DNA from: Rhizobium binae
Lineage (GTDB): Bacteria > Pseudomonadota > Alphaproteobacteria > Rhizobiales > Rhizobiaceae
DNA: 64,000 nt
Reading direction: 5' to 3'
Assembly (NCBI RefSeq): GCF_017357225.1
Contig: NZ_CP071604.1
Location: 1,181,001 to 1,245,000 of the forward strand
Shown here one piece after another: positions 33,937 to 42,448 of this stretch. The number at the start of each line of letters is the position of its first letter. The first letter of the stretch is position 1. The translations under genes and the position numbers were made by a program. The notes beneath the pieces are model-generated. The model was not told the DNA's origin. It searched no databases and worked only from the letters and a program-made list of their open reading frames with translations.

Positions 33937-34245
33937 TCACGCCTCGAATGAAATAATAATTTTATGTATTCCTATATATAGGAACAACAAATACATAGAA
34001 GATCTTCCCTTGTACGCATCGTTTATGAAATTTCGCAGCTTAATGTAATCATCAGGCACAATTATGCTAGCTGCTCTTTCGTCGTCACTTAGGCTATAGT
34101 CTTTCGGCGCCTTAGAAAGCTGCAGGGTAGCGATTTTGTAATTTTCAATTAATTCTGGTGCGTTTTGTTTTATGTATGAAAACGCATCGTTGATTTCATC
34201 TGGCGTGGGAAATATAATCTTGGAGTCGCCCATATTTCCGCTCAA
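33937..34245 (-). CDS. AT-rich small protein, possible immunity protein
   Basis: A 102-residue acidic protein (MSGNMGDSKIIFPTPDEIND; ATG 34233 is an alternative). Codon use is AT-rich, unlike the host genes around it, so recent transfer is likely. It has a helical N-terminal half and an aromatic C-terminus (SSMYLLFLYIGIHKIII). I do not recognise the family. Just upstream on the same strand is a fragment with an SxGC motif, so an effector/immunity pair is one reading. Confidence 0.5.
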   Translation of the reverse strand: MSGNMGDSKIIFPTPDEINDAFSYIKQNAPELIENYKIATLQLSKAPKDYSLSDDERAASIIVPDDYIKLRNFINDAYKGRSSMYLLFLYIGIHKIIISFEA

Positions 34246-34594
34246 CTTGAAAGAAGCAATTATATTGTTGAAGTTACTTAGCGATCAGATCATAGCCATC
34301 CGCTTTCAGCACGACATCCTGAGCTAGGCGCCAGGACTGAATACTACTCAGCTCGTCGTTAGGCGCAACAGCCACACACCCACTTGAGCCTGTTCCGAAA
34401 TTCGCGCATCAACCTCGGCACTGACGTCGCCCAGATGGCAATCGCCAGCTAGCAGCCATAGGGGGCGAATAGTGTAATCGCCCGAATCCTTTCTGGGTGA
34501 CAGCAGGCCGGCGGCCGCTCTCGAAGTTGCTGATATGATGCAATTGCGATTTGACCGCAGCCGACCTGTTCAGAAAGGAGATAACGGCAAGACG
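34246..34594. other. Intergenic region, gene fragment only
   Basis: Contains the fragment at 34274-34408; the rest (34409-34594) shows nothing recognisable. Confidence 0.5.
34274..34408 (-). pseudogene. Fragment resembling an L,D-transpeptidase-like (Tlde1/DUF2778) C-terminus
   Basis: On the minus strand this reads NFGTGSSGCVAVAPNDELSS followed by a helical end and a TAA at 34274-34276. The TG-x-S-S-G-C-V pattern resembles the catalytic cysteine region of L,D-transpeptidase folds. The frame is closed by a stop just upstream, so only about 42 codons remain. The family call is tentative. Confidence 0.35.
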
Positions 34595-35554
34595 TCAGCC
34601 CTGCATCTCCTTTTCCCACCAGCCACGGGTGTTCACGTTAGCGGCGTCAGCAAGGGCTTCCAACTCGGCGATCTCGTCGCTGGTGAGTTTTATGCGGCTG
34701 GCCCGAACCAGACCATCGATATAGCTGGCCTTCGTGACGCCGATGATCGGCGTCGTGCCCTTGGCGATAGCCCACGCCACGGCGACATCGGGGACAGCCG
34801 CATCCTGGCTCCGTCCAATCGAGGCGAGTTTGTCCGTCAGCGCCGTCAACCGGGGCAGCATATCATTATAGGCCTGCGCCCGGTTTGTACCTTGCGGCAG
34901 CGGGTTCTCCGGACTGTACTTGCCGCTCAAGGCACCCTGTTCGAGAACCATATAGGCGAAGAACGGGATGCCCTGATTGCGGCAATGGTCGAGGATGCCA
35001 GCATCCTCGGAGCTGCGGTAGAGGAGGCTATAGTGATTCTGGATGGCTTCGACCCGGAACCCGGCTTCGCCGAGGATCTGGTCGGCGAGCTTGATTTCAA
35101 CCAGATTGTGATTGGAGACGCCGACATGCTTGACCTTCCCGCTCTTCAGCAATGGAATGAGGCGAGGCGTCCATCGGGCCACATCCGTTGGGTTGTGAAT
35201 CCAGTAGAGATCGACGTAGTCGGTCCCGAGGCGCCCCAGGCTCTGCTCCAGCATGTCGGCCATCGGATCCTCGCCGCCTCCTGCGGCCTGCGGGGTGAAC
35301 TTCGTGGAGAGTAGGTAGTCGTTGCGGGCATAGCGCTTCAGGACTTCTCCAAGCACGGTCTCGGAGCGGCCCATGCCATACACAATGGCGGTGTCCCATA
35401 GGGTGAACCCGGCCGCGTGTGCCCTGTCAGCTAACTCTTCCAAATCGGCCCGAGTGAGGCCGCTGCCAAAGTAGCCGTCGCCGGTCTCGCCGCTGTCGCC
35501 CCAAGCCCAGGTGCCCAGCGCAACCGTGGGGATCTTCAGATTCTCGATTGTCAT
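34595..35554 (-). CDS. Aldo/keto reductase
   Basis: A 319-residue NADPH-dependent reductase. ATG 35554 gives MTIENLKIPTVALGTWAWG. AKR marks: GFTLWDTAIVYGMGRSE (Asp and Tyr of the catalytic tetrad), TKFTPQ (Lys), the DYVDLYWIHNP motif (His) and the C-terminal IIGVTKASYIDGLV cofactor loop. It is divergent from the AraC gene at 35712, which probably regulates it. Likely reduces aldehydes. Confidence 0.88.
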   Translation of the reverse strand: MTIENLKIPTVALGTWAWGDSGETGDGYFGSGLTRADLEELADRAHAAGFTLWDTAIVYGMGRSETVLGEVLKRYARNDYLLSTKFTPQAAGGGEDPMADMLEQSLGRLGTDYVDLYWIHNPTDVARWTPRLIPLLKSGKVKHVGVSNHNLVEIKLADQILGEAGFRVEAIQNHYSLLYRSSEDAGILDHCRNQGIPFFAYMVLEQGALSGKYSPENPLPQGTNRAQAYNDMLPRLTALTDKLASIGRSQDAAVPDVAVAWAIAKGTTPIIGVTKASYIDGLVRASRIKLTSDEIAELEALADAANVNTRGWWEKEMQG

Positions 35555-35711
35555 ATGTGCTCCATGCCTGCTCTCCGGCCAACTTCGCTGTGACCCGCAG
35601 CAGGCACTGTGTTGCAAGATGGTGCCGACCGTTAGCCTGATGCGCCGGAATTCCTGCCCAATCCTCCAGAAGAGCGGTGAGTTCACCTTGCCGCCCCGCG
35701 GCGTGGGTGCA

Positions 35712-36623
35712 ATGGTTGATTTCATGAAGACACTGAACGAAATCGCCGCTCTCATAGCCCGGCACGTCTCGAAGGATGGCTTCCACGCCACCTCCATCGA
35801 ACGCGCGACACTTGTTCGATCCTCCACGTTGACGATGCCGATGCCGAGTGTGTACCGGCCGCAACTATGCCTCGTCGCGCAGGGGCGCAAGGACGTAACG
35901 ATGGGCGATCACATATTCAGATATTCACCGGGACGCTATGGAATCGTGACTCATGACCTTCCAGCGATAGGGCATGTGGTCGAGGCGACGCCTGACAACC
36001 CCTATCTCTGCCTATACCTCGATTTCGATCCGATTATGCTAGGGGACCTGGCAGCGCGCGTGCCGCCGCCGCCAGGAACGCCATCTCCTCCGATAGGCAA
36101 GACGGTGTCCGATGCCGGTCCTGGTCTGCTTGACGCGACGCTCCGTCTGCTGCGCCTGCTTGACGATCCGGCGGCGCTGCCCGTGCTCGGACCTCTTGCC
36201 GAACAGGAAATCATCTATCATCTGCTTGCCGGGCCAGACGGTATCAGAATGCGCCACATCACCTCAAGCCAGGGACGAGTGGCGCAGATCGGCCGCGCCA
36301 TTGCGTGGATCGGCCAGAACTTCCGGGAACGGCTCAGCATCGAGCGACTTGCCGCGGAAACAGGCATGAGTCCGTCGAGCTTGCATGAGCATTTTCGCGC
36401 CGTGACGGCGATGACGCCACTACAATTCCAGAAACAGCTCAGACTGCAGGAGGCGCGCAGTCTGATGTTGCTGCAGGACATCGATGTTACGACCGCCGCC
36501 CTCCGCGTAGGTTACGAAAGCCCAACGCAGTTCAGTCGCGAATATCGCCGCCACTTTGGAGAGCCACCCGCGCGCGACATAGCCCGCTTGCGCGCTTCGC
36601 CTGCCTTAGCAGTGGTCGCTTGA
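35712..36623 (+). CDS. AraC-family transcriptional regulator
   Basis: A 303-residue regulator. ATG 35712 (MVDFMKTLNEIAALI) is chosen; ATG 35724 is also possible. The N-terminal part fits the AraC_N domain (RPQLCLVAQGRKDVTMGDH), the C-terminal two HTH motifs include IERLAAETGMSPSSLHEHFR and TAALRVGYESPTQFSREYRR. It shares a promoter region with the aldo/keto reductase gene, a common pairing in proteobacteria. Confidence 0.85.
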   Translation: MVDFMKTLNEIAALIARHVSKDGFHATSIERATLVRSSTLTMPMPSVYRPQLCLVAQGRKDVTMGDHIFRYSPGRYGIVTHDLPAIGHVVEATPDNPYLCLYLDFDPIMLGDLAARVPPPPGTPSPPIGKTVSDAGPGLLDATLRLLRLLDDPAALPVLGPLAEQEIIYHLLAGPDGIRMRHITSSQGRVAQIGRAIAWIGQNFRERLSIERLAAETGMSPSSLHEHFRAVTAMTPLQFQKQLRLQEARSLMLLQDIDVTTAALRVGYESPTQFSREYRRHFGEPPARDIARLRASPALAVVA

Positions 36624-36756
36624 TTCAGGATTTAAGAGATCTTCCCGTCAGCGATTGGTCCGCGCCATCGCCATCCCCGGCACCTAGGGCCGGGTGCCCA
36701 TTCTGCTCCAATCACCGAGCTCATCCGGCGAGGCTGACCACCCCTTTGCAGCCGCA

Positions 36757-39054
36757 TCACTTTTCGCAGAGCCGCCGGCCGCCGGAATAGGGCTGATAGG
36801 TACAATCGGACGGCCGGAAGGAGCGGTAACTGCGCGAGCAGGCGCTGATGTTGCAGGACGGCGGTGCGCCTTGACCATCATCTGCCGCTTCGGCCGATCG
36901 CACACCGTTCAGCGTTGGCTCGCTCGTCGCCTCGCGCATGAAGTCCCGCCAGATATGCGCCGGCAGGCCGCCGCCCGTCACTCCCTTCATCGGCGCATCA
37001 TCGTCATTGCCGACCCAAACGCCGACGACGAGCGAGTCCGTGAAGCCGACGAACCAGGCATCCCGATTGTCCTGGCTGGTGCCGGTCTTGCCGGCCGCAA
37101 AGGTGCCGGGATCCGCGCCCCGTCCGGTGCCGCGCTCGACCACCATCTGCAGGAGCCCGAGGAGATCGGACTGGTAGGGCGAAAGATCGACATCCGGTTT
37201 TGACTGTGAGCCAACGCGAAATGTCTTGGGCTGCCCTGCCGCCTGGAAGTCGATGATGCCCCAGGGCTTGACCGGTGCCCTGCCGAGCTGGACGGAGGCA
37301 TAGGCGCTGGTGAGGTTGAGCAGATTGACTTCGGAGGTGCCAAGCGCCAGGGACGGCGTGTTGGCCAGTGGCGCATCGATGCCGAGTTCGCGTGCGGCGG
37401 CAATCACATTGTCGAGGCCTACCTCTTCGGCAAGCGCCACCGATGCGGCATTGAGCGATCGCGCGAACGCCTCGGCAAGCGTGACCCACCCACTATAGTT
37501 GCCGCCGGAATTTTCCGGCGACCAGCCGTCGATTTCGATCGGCGCGTCCAGAACCCGGTCGGACAAGGTGAGCCCGGCCTTCAAGGCTGCATAATAAACG
37601 AACAGCTTGAAGGTGGAGCCCGGCTGGCGCATCGCCGTGACGGCACGGTTGAACTGGCTCGCCTTGTAGTCGCGCCCGCCGACCATCGCCACGACCGCGC
37701 CGTCCGGCGTCATCGCAACCAGGGCGGCTTGCGATGCGCCGACCGTCTTTCCCTCACCGTCCAGGGCTTTTTTCACGATCCGTTCGGCGCTCTGCTGCAA
37801 CTGCGGCACCAGCGTCGTGCGCACCGTCGTCGAACCCGGCGAGGACCCGGCGATCTCGCTCGCCTGCGGTGAAATCCAGTCTGCAAACCAGCTTCCCGAG
37901 CGCGGCGTCGGTGTCGTTGGATGCAGCCTGGCAAAGCTACCTTTGGCCTCCGCCGCCTGTGGCGCGGTGATCTTGCCATTGGCCGCCATCGCGTCGAGAA
38001 CGACCATGGTGCGCTGCCGGGCGCCTTCGAAATTGTCGATCGGGTTCCATTGGCTCGGCGCCCGCAGCAATCCCGCCAGCATCGCCGACTCCGGCAGGTT
38101 GAGGTCGCCGATATCCTTGTTGAAATAGATCCGCGCGGCGGCAGGCATGCCGGTGGCGCCGGCGCCAAGATAGACGCTATTGAGATAGCGCGTCAGGATT
38201 TCCGCCTTGCCGAGCTTCCACTCCAGCCAGAACGCGATGACGACCTCCTGGATCTTTCGTTTTATGGTTCGGTCGCTGTCGAGATATTGCAGCTTGATGA
38301 GCTGCTGGGTGATGGTGCTGCCGCCTTCCACCACCGAGCCGGCCTCCAGGTTGCGCAGAAACGCCCTGACGATGCCCCTGGGGTCGATGCCGAAATGATC
38401 CATGAACCGGCGATCCTCGATTGAGAGGACGGCATCGATCAGATAGGGCGGAAACTGGTCGTATCGGGCATAGGGCCCTTGATAAGGTCCCTGTCTGACC
38501 AGCGGCGCACCGTCCGCGGTTTCCAGCACGACGACCGGCTTTAACGTTCCATCCCGGATTTCGCTCCAGGGCACGTCTTTCAGGGCCCAGACCAGCACGA
38601 TTGCGACGAGGAGGCAGACAAGAAGGGCCGAACCAAAAGCGAATTTCCGCCATCCGGCGATGCGCGATGCGCTCTGTCGACTTTCACGCGGCTTTGAGCG
38701 CCGATCGCGAATTCGGCGCCCCACTTTGGCCGAAGCAGTCGTCATCCATGTCAGGGGAGTTGACATCATTCCAGGCCGCGCCGACTTGCCCAGCTTCGCC
38801 CTCCAGGACAATGCGGCCGCCTTGATCTTCGCCAAGGCAGAACTTGCCTGCACATCCTGGCGTATCGCACGCAACAGGGTTCTGGCGGCCTGCCTGGTCT
38901 GGTCGAAAGATCCGTGGGGCGGCTTCGCGTCGTCGGCCTGGGTGGTTCCTGGCGAATCCGAGGCGGCCGCTTGCGCTGGCGAATCCAGCTTCTGATGGCG
39001 GCCCGAACTCGAACTGCTAATGCTTTCACCTGAGGTTTCGGGAGAGTTGGGCAT
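36757..39054 (-). CDS. Class A penicillin-binding protein with BA14K-like C-terminal tail
   Basis: A 765-residue bifunctional peptidoglycan synthase. Residues 1-135 are a polar cytoplasmic extension; one membrane helix spans about 138-158. The GT51 domain has the catalytic Glu in SIEDRRFMDHFG (about 213) and EGGSTITQQL. The transpeptidase has SxxK at GSTFK (Ser480), SLN (533) and KTGTSQ (656). The end (734-765) reads SCNISACSRSYRSFRPSDC then YQPYSGGRRLC, resembling the BA14K lectin-like repeat found in rhizobia, an unusual fusion. The gene stands alone. Confidence 0.88.
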   Translation of the reverse strand: MPNSPETSGESISSSSSGRHQKLDSPAQAAASDSPGTTQADDAKPPHGSFDQTRQAARTLLRAIRQDVQASSALAKIKAAALSWRAKLGKSARPGMMSTPLTWMTTASAKVGRRIRDRRSKPRESRQSASRIAGWRKFAFGSALLVCLLVAIVLVWALKDVPWSEIRDGTLKPVVVLETADGAPLVRQGPYQGPYARYDQFPPYLIDAVLSIEDRRFMDHFGIDPRGIVRAFLRNLEAGSVVEGGSTITQQLIKLQYLDSDRTIKRKIQEVVIAFWLEWKLGKAEILTRYLNSVYLGAGATGMPAAARIYFNKDIGDLNLPESAMLAGLLRAPSQWNPIDNFEGARQRTMVVLDAMAANGKITAPQAAEAKGSFARLHPTTPTPRSGSWFADWISPQASEIAGSSPGSTTVRTTLVPQLQQSAERIVKKALDGEGKTVGASQAALVAMTPDGAVVAMVGGRDYKASQFNRAVTAMRQPGSTFKLFVYYAALKAGLTLSDRVLDAPIEIDGWSPENSGGNYSGWVTLAEAFARSLNAASVALAEEVGLDNVIAAARELGIDAPLANTPSLALGTSEVNLLNLTSAYASVQLGRAPVKPWGIIDFQAAGQPKTFRVGSQSKPDVDLSPYQSDLLGLLQMVVERGTGRGADPGTFAAGKTGTSQDNRDAWFVGFTDSLVVGVWVGNDDDAPMKGVTGGGLPAHIWRDFMREATSEPTLNGVRSAEAADDGQGAPPSCNISACSRSYRSFRPSDCTYQPYSGGRRLCEK

Positions 39055-39158
39055 CGGTTACCGCTAAAAAGGCCGCGCAGCATGCGCTTTATAGCCGGGG
39101 GATGCCGCGCGTTCTACCGCAAAAAGCCCCAACGGACTGCTCTCATGACAATGACAGC

Positions 39159-39800
39159 TTAAAGTGCGATCTGGGAAGCGACCGAGATCAATTCTTGGGA
39201 ATTCGGTGACTTGAATGTCTTGAGCCCGGCCTCCAGAACTTCCGTGTAGCTCCAGCGGACGATGCCCTCCCGGTCGATGAGGAACTGACCGACAAGCTGC
39301 CCGTGGTCGGCAGTGATCATCTGCTGATCGGCTTCCGTAATCTGATATCCTTCCTTCTCGTTGAGAAAATCGTCCATCGCCACCACGCTCATAGGCTCGG
39401 GCAACTCGCCCGGAAGATCGATCCGGATCGCCATGACCGTATCGATCCCGACCTCGCGTAAGCCGAAGGCTTGGTGCGAAGCCCGTACCGGGTCGGAAGC
39501 GGCAAGAAGATCGGGTATCGGATGGTAACGGAAATAGAGCCGCGCGCGTTCGACCGGGGTGTTGACCACAGCGAGGGATTGGACGCCTTTCTCGCGCAGC
39601 ATCGGGTTCAGATATGCCATGGCAGCGACATGGCGCCGGCAGAACGGGCAATGCAGGCCTCGAAACAAACCGATCAACAACGGGCTGCGGCCACGAAAAT
39701 CATCGAGTGCGATCTTCCCCTCGCGCGAGATCGCATCAAGCACGACGTTCGGGACGCGGTCGCCCGGTTGCAGGGGATGGTCGACAGAGCGCGTGGACAT
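39159..39800 (-). CDS. Peroxiredoxin-like (AhpC/TSA) protein
   Basis: A 213-residue thioredoxin-fold protein. ATG 39800 gives MSTRSVDHPLQPGDRVPNVV with GAGG upstream. The motif GLHCPFCRRHVAAM has a CxxC at the peroxidatic site, as in PRX-like proteins of the AhpC/TSA superfamily; the C-terminal FLIDREGIVRWSY is conserved. It probably reduces peroxides or acts as a thiol oxidoreductase. Confidence 0.78.
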   Translation of the reverse strand: MSTRSVDHPLQPGDRVPNVVLDAISREGKIALDDFRGRSPLLIGLFRGLHCPFCRRHVAAMAYLNPMLREKGVQSLAVVNTPVERARLYFRYHPIPDLLAASDPVRASHQAFGLREVGIDTVMAIRIDLPGELPEPMSVVAMDDFLNEKEGYQITEADQQMITADHGQLVGQFLIDREGIVRWSYTEVLEAGLKTFKSPNSQELISVASQIAL

Positions 39801-40294
39801 GAACAACCTCCTCGCTCGAGGATCAGTCGAGAAAAGCGCCACGTTAAGTCGAGGCGTCGAAATTAAGCGCTGCAAGGCATGACCTCTCGTCTTACCGCAC
39901 CGCCAGCATCCCATCCAAAATGGTCTCACATTGGCCCGCGGGCAAGCGCTAAACAGCGAATCGTGGTTTGAAAAAGCCCGTTTCTGCAAAATTCTGATAT
40001 TTTTGGGCGGCCGTAAGGTGTACCCAGCGCAATTCTCTGTGTCGGTCTTTTGAAGCCAACCACTCGTCCGCCGCAGTCAGCACGAGAGCCGCATGCCGGC
40101 TCTCTGCCCAAGACCACGCCGGCGGCGCTGCCGATATCGCCGAAGGTCGCCATCACAGCCATCATGCGAAAGATCATCCTGCTGGCAAACACACTCCTGC
40201 GGAAAAACCAAAAATGGACACCAAAAGCCGCTTGATCAAAACGGATACTCTAGCGACGCGAGTCGACGATGGCCAGGAGCGGTCGGCACCAGGC
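39801..40294. other. Intergenic, no supported gene
   Basis: About 490 bases. An 88-codon frame on the minus strand (39926-40192) has a hydrophobic start, but composition beyond it is not protein-like. Nothing else recognised. Confidence 0.5.
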
Positions 40295-40900
40295 TTAGCA
40301 GGCGCTCGACGCGGCTCGCAGGGTTAGCCTCTTGAGGCCTTTGTTCCGGAAGCGGGTAAACGCTGGCATGTCGCCCTTCACCTTCACCCGGATGAGCGCT
40401 CCTTCGTAGGCCTCGACGATGCATGCGGCGAGATCGGCTATGTCCTCCCCCGTCGCGATGTCGCCTTCCTGTTGAGCAATGGACAACAGTTCTGCGATGC
40501 TCCGTTCCCAGCGATCAAATGAGGTGGCCAGCGCATCAAGTACGAAGGCGCTTCGTCCTGCCGCCGTTTGAGCGAGTACCCCATAGAGGCACCCTGCATA
40601 GGGTGCGTCTCGTATCAGCTCCTGTTCGAGCATTTCGAAATAAGCGTCGAGACGGGCCAGCGGGCGGCGCGACGTGTCCGAGAACAGCGCCTTCCTGATC
40701 ATGCTGTACTTGGCTTCATAGGCCTCGATGATCGCGACGATGAAATCGTCCTTGCTCTGGAAGAAGTAGTAGAACGATCCCTTCGGGACATCGACGGCCT
40801 TCAAGATCGGCCCGATCCCGACGCCGTCGTACCCATGGGCGAGCAACTGTCGCATGCCTTCGGAAAGGAGACGCGTGCGCGTCGCAGATTGAATATTCAT
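40295..40900 (-). CDS. TetR-family transcriptional regulator
   Basis: A 201-residue repressor: HTH GIGPILKAVDVPKGSFYYFFQSKDD (shortened), C-terminal TetR_C_6/AcrR-like domain (DAPYAGCLYGVLAQTAAGRS). It is divergent from the EamA transporter; a palindrome, tagac-cgatc-gtcta, lies between the genes four bases before its start codon, so autoregulation and control of the transporter are likely. Confidence 0.86.
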   Translation of the reverse strand: MNIQSATRTRLLSEGMRQLLAHGYDGVGIGPILKAVDVPKGSFYYFFQSKDDFIVAIIEAYEAKYSMIRKALFSDTSRRPLARLDAYFEMLEQELIRDAPYAGCLYGVLAQTAAGRSAFVLDALATSFDRWERSIAELLSIAQQEGDIATGEDIADLAACIVEAYEGALIRVKVKGDMPAFTRFRNKGLKRLTLRAASSAC

Positions 40901-40903
40901 AAC

Positions 40904-40918
40904 TAGACCGATCGTCTA
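40904..40918. promoter_or_regulatory. Candidate TetR operator
   Basis: Inverted repeat TAGAC-N5-GTCTA (40904-40918) between the TetR and EamA starts. It is flanked by a direct repeat agattgaatat at 40886-40896 and 40921-40931. Confidence 0.6.
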
Positions 40919-40959
40919 CAAGATTGAATATACATCATACCTGCACGGAGCAATTTGTC

Positions 40960-41850
40960 ATGACCTTATCACGGGAGCGTCGTACGGGGATTTATCTGGT
41001 CATCGCGTCGGCGCTCATGTGGAGTACCGCAGGCCTGTTCGTGCGCATGGCCGACATGGATGTCTGGTCGATGGTCGCCTGGCGGTCAGCCTTCTCCTTC
41101 GTGACGCTTGGAGCTTTCCTGATCGTCCAGAGAAGGGTTGGCAAGCCGCGGCTTAGTACCTACGGGATGCCGGGCGTCGCAGCCTCCGTTGTCTCGGCAT
41201 TCGCTGCCATCACCTATATCGCATCCCTTCAGTGGACGACGGTCGCCACTGTGATGACGGTGTACGCCACCTTGCCTTTCATCGCGACAGGTATCGCCTT
41301 CTTGTGGCTTCGGGACCGTGTGACCTATCGTTTCGTCGCCGCCGGCGGTGCGGCCTTCGTCGGCGTGGCTATCTCGGTCGGCGCGGCCGTGTCGGCTCGG
41401 GATGTGCTGGGTATCCTGTGCGCCTTCGCTATGACGACAGGGTGCGCCACCCAGATCGTTATCGCCAGGCGCTTTCCCGAGATGGACACGACGATGATGA
41501 CGGCCTTTGCGGCTCTCGCTTGCCTGTGCATCGCGTTGCCACTGATGCATTTCGAGATACTCATCCCGCAGCAGCTTCTTGCCTGTGCGCTCTATGGGGT
41601 GTTCACGACGGGCATAGGTTATATCCTTCTGCTCCTCGGGTCGCGTCGCGTCGGTTCTGGAGAGGCCGGGCTGCTCTCCATGCTCGACGTGGTGCTTGGG
41701 CCAGTGTGGGTCTGGCTCTTCTATGATGAACAGATTTCGCTGCCGGTCCTTGTTGGAGGCGCGGTCGTTCTGGCAGCCGTCTTATGGTACCTCGCGTCGG
41801 ATCGAACGACTGCTGTTGCCGCCGGCCAGAGCCTCTCCGGGTTAGATTGA
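40960..41850 (+). CDS. EamA/DMT-superfamily transporter
   Basis: A 296-residue inner-membrane exporter with ten predicted helices in two EamA repeats. ATG 40960 gives MTLSRERRTGIYLVIASALMW; repeat hallmarks are WSTAGLFVR and the central LLLLGSRRVGSGEAGLL with WLFYDEQ. The last codons (AGQSLSGLD) are read out of a 32-bp inverted repeat, so the C-terminus may have been changed by that element. Substrate unknown. Confidence 0.85.
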   Translation: MTLSRERRTGIYLVIASALMWSTAGLFVRMADMDVWSMVAWRSAFSFVTLGAFLIVQRRVGKPRLSTYGMPGVAASVVSAFAAITYIASLQWTTVATVMTVYATLPFIATGIAFLWLRDRVTYRFVAAGGAAFVGVAISVGAAVSARDVLGILCAFAMTTGCATQIVIARRFPEMDTTMMTAFAALACLCIALPLMHFEILIPQQLLACALYGVFTTGIGYILLLLGSRRVGSGEAGLLSMLDVVLGPVWVWLFYDEQISLPVLVGGAVVLAAVLWYLASDRTTAVAAGQSLSGLD

Positions 41851-42182
41851 AGCATTCTGCCGGAGCAGGATTTCGTCAGGGCAAAGGCGATTGGCGATGG
41901 GCATACCCCCAGGTACGTCCGAGCCGATCGCCTCTGATCCTGGCGGAAACATGCCCGGCCCACCGGCCGCACCGCTTCGCCGTGGCTAAGCGATAAGTGC
42001 GTCCGGCGATTCTGCAGTCTTGCAGATTTGCCGAGCAAATCTGCGGGAGGGTTGGCTGAAACGGGCCGGCTGATCGACCGGCCGGCTTGGCCGTAGGGCT
42101 GGGCTACGACGCGCGCCGGCCGGTCGACCATCCGACTCCGCTTGAGCCAACAGAATGATTCAATCTAGCCCGGAAAGGCTCT
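41828..42182. repeat. MITE-like element: 32-bp inverted repeats flanking about 290 bp
   Basis: Left repeat 41828-41859 begins agagcctctccgggttag; right repeat 42151-42182, reversed, begins agagcctttccgggctag. 29 of 32 positions match. The interior has more palindromes (ccggccggc near 42066-42100) and no gene. Confidence 0.7.
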
Positions 42183-42448
42183 AAGCGCTTGGGCCGGACG
42201 TCGGCCGAGATGGCCCGAGTTGGGCGGAATCCGAGAACGAAGGTGACGATCCTGGAGAAGTTGGCGACCATGCCCAGGGCAGGATCATGACGCTGTCGCC
42301 CCGCTTGACCGGGCCGCCACCTGGCGGACATTGTCAGCCATGTAGAAAAGATTACTTTAGACGCAGGGGCTTGGCTGTTGGGAGTTCCTGGCAGTGGGGC
42401 TGCGATAATATCGACTCGTTAAGCGTGCTGCGAGGAGGGGCTGCGTCT
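41851..42448. other. Non-coding rearranged region before the histidine kinase
   Basis: Contains the inverted-repeat element and the cysN fragment; 42326-42448 is leader of the kinase gene with GAGGAGG before ATG 42449. Confidence 0.6.
42234..42325 (-). pseudogene. Fragment of cysN
   Basis: About 92 bases that align without gaps to 44298-44389 within cysN. Shared blocks include cgaaggtgacgatc, ttggcgaccatgcc, ggcaggatcat and acgctgtcgccc. Orientation is the same as in cysN. No frame is kept beyond the fragment. Confidence 0.8.

Noticed and set aside
39926..40192. Minus-strand frame starting MFASRMIFRMMAVMATF
   Set aside because: Signal-like start only; the rest is not protein-like and no ribosome binding site was clear.
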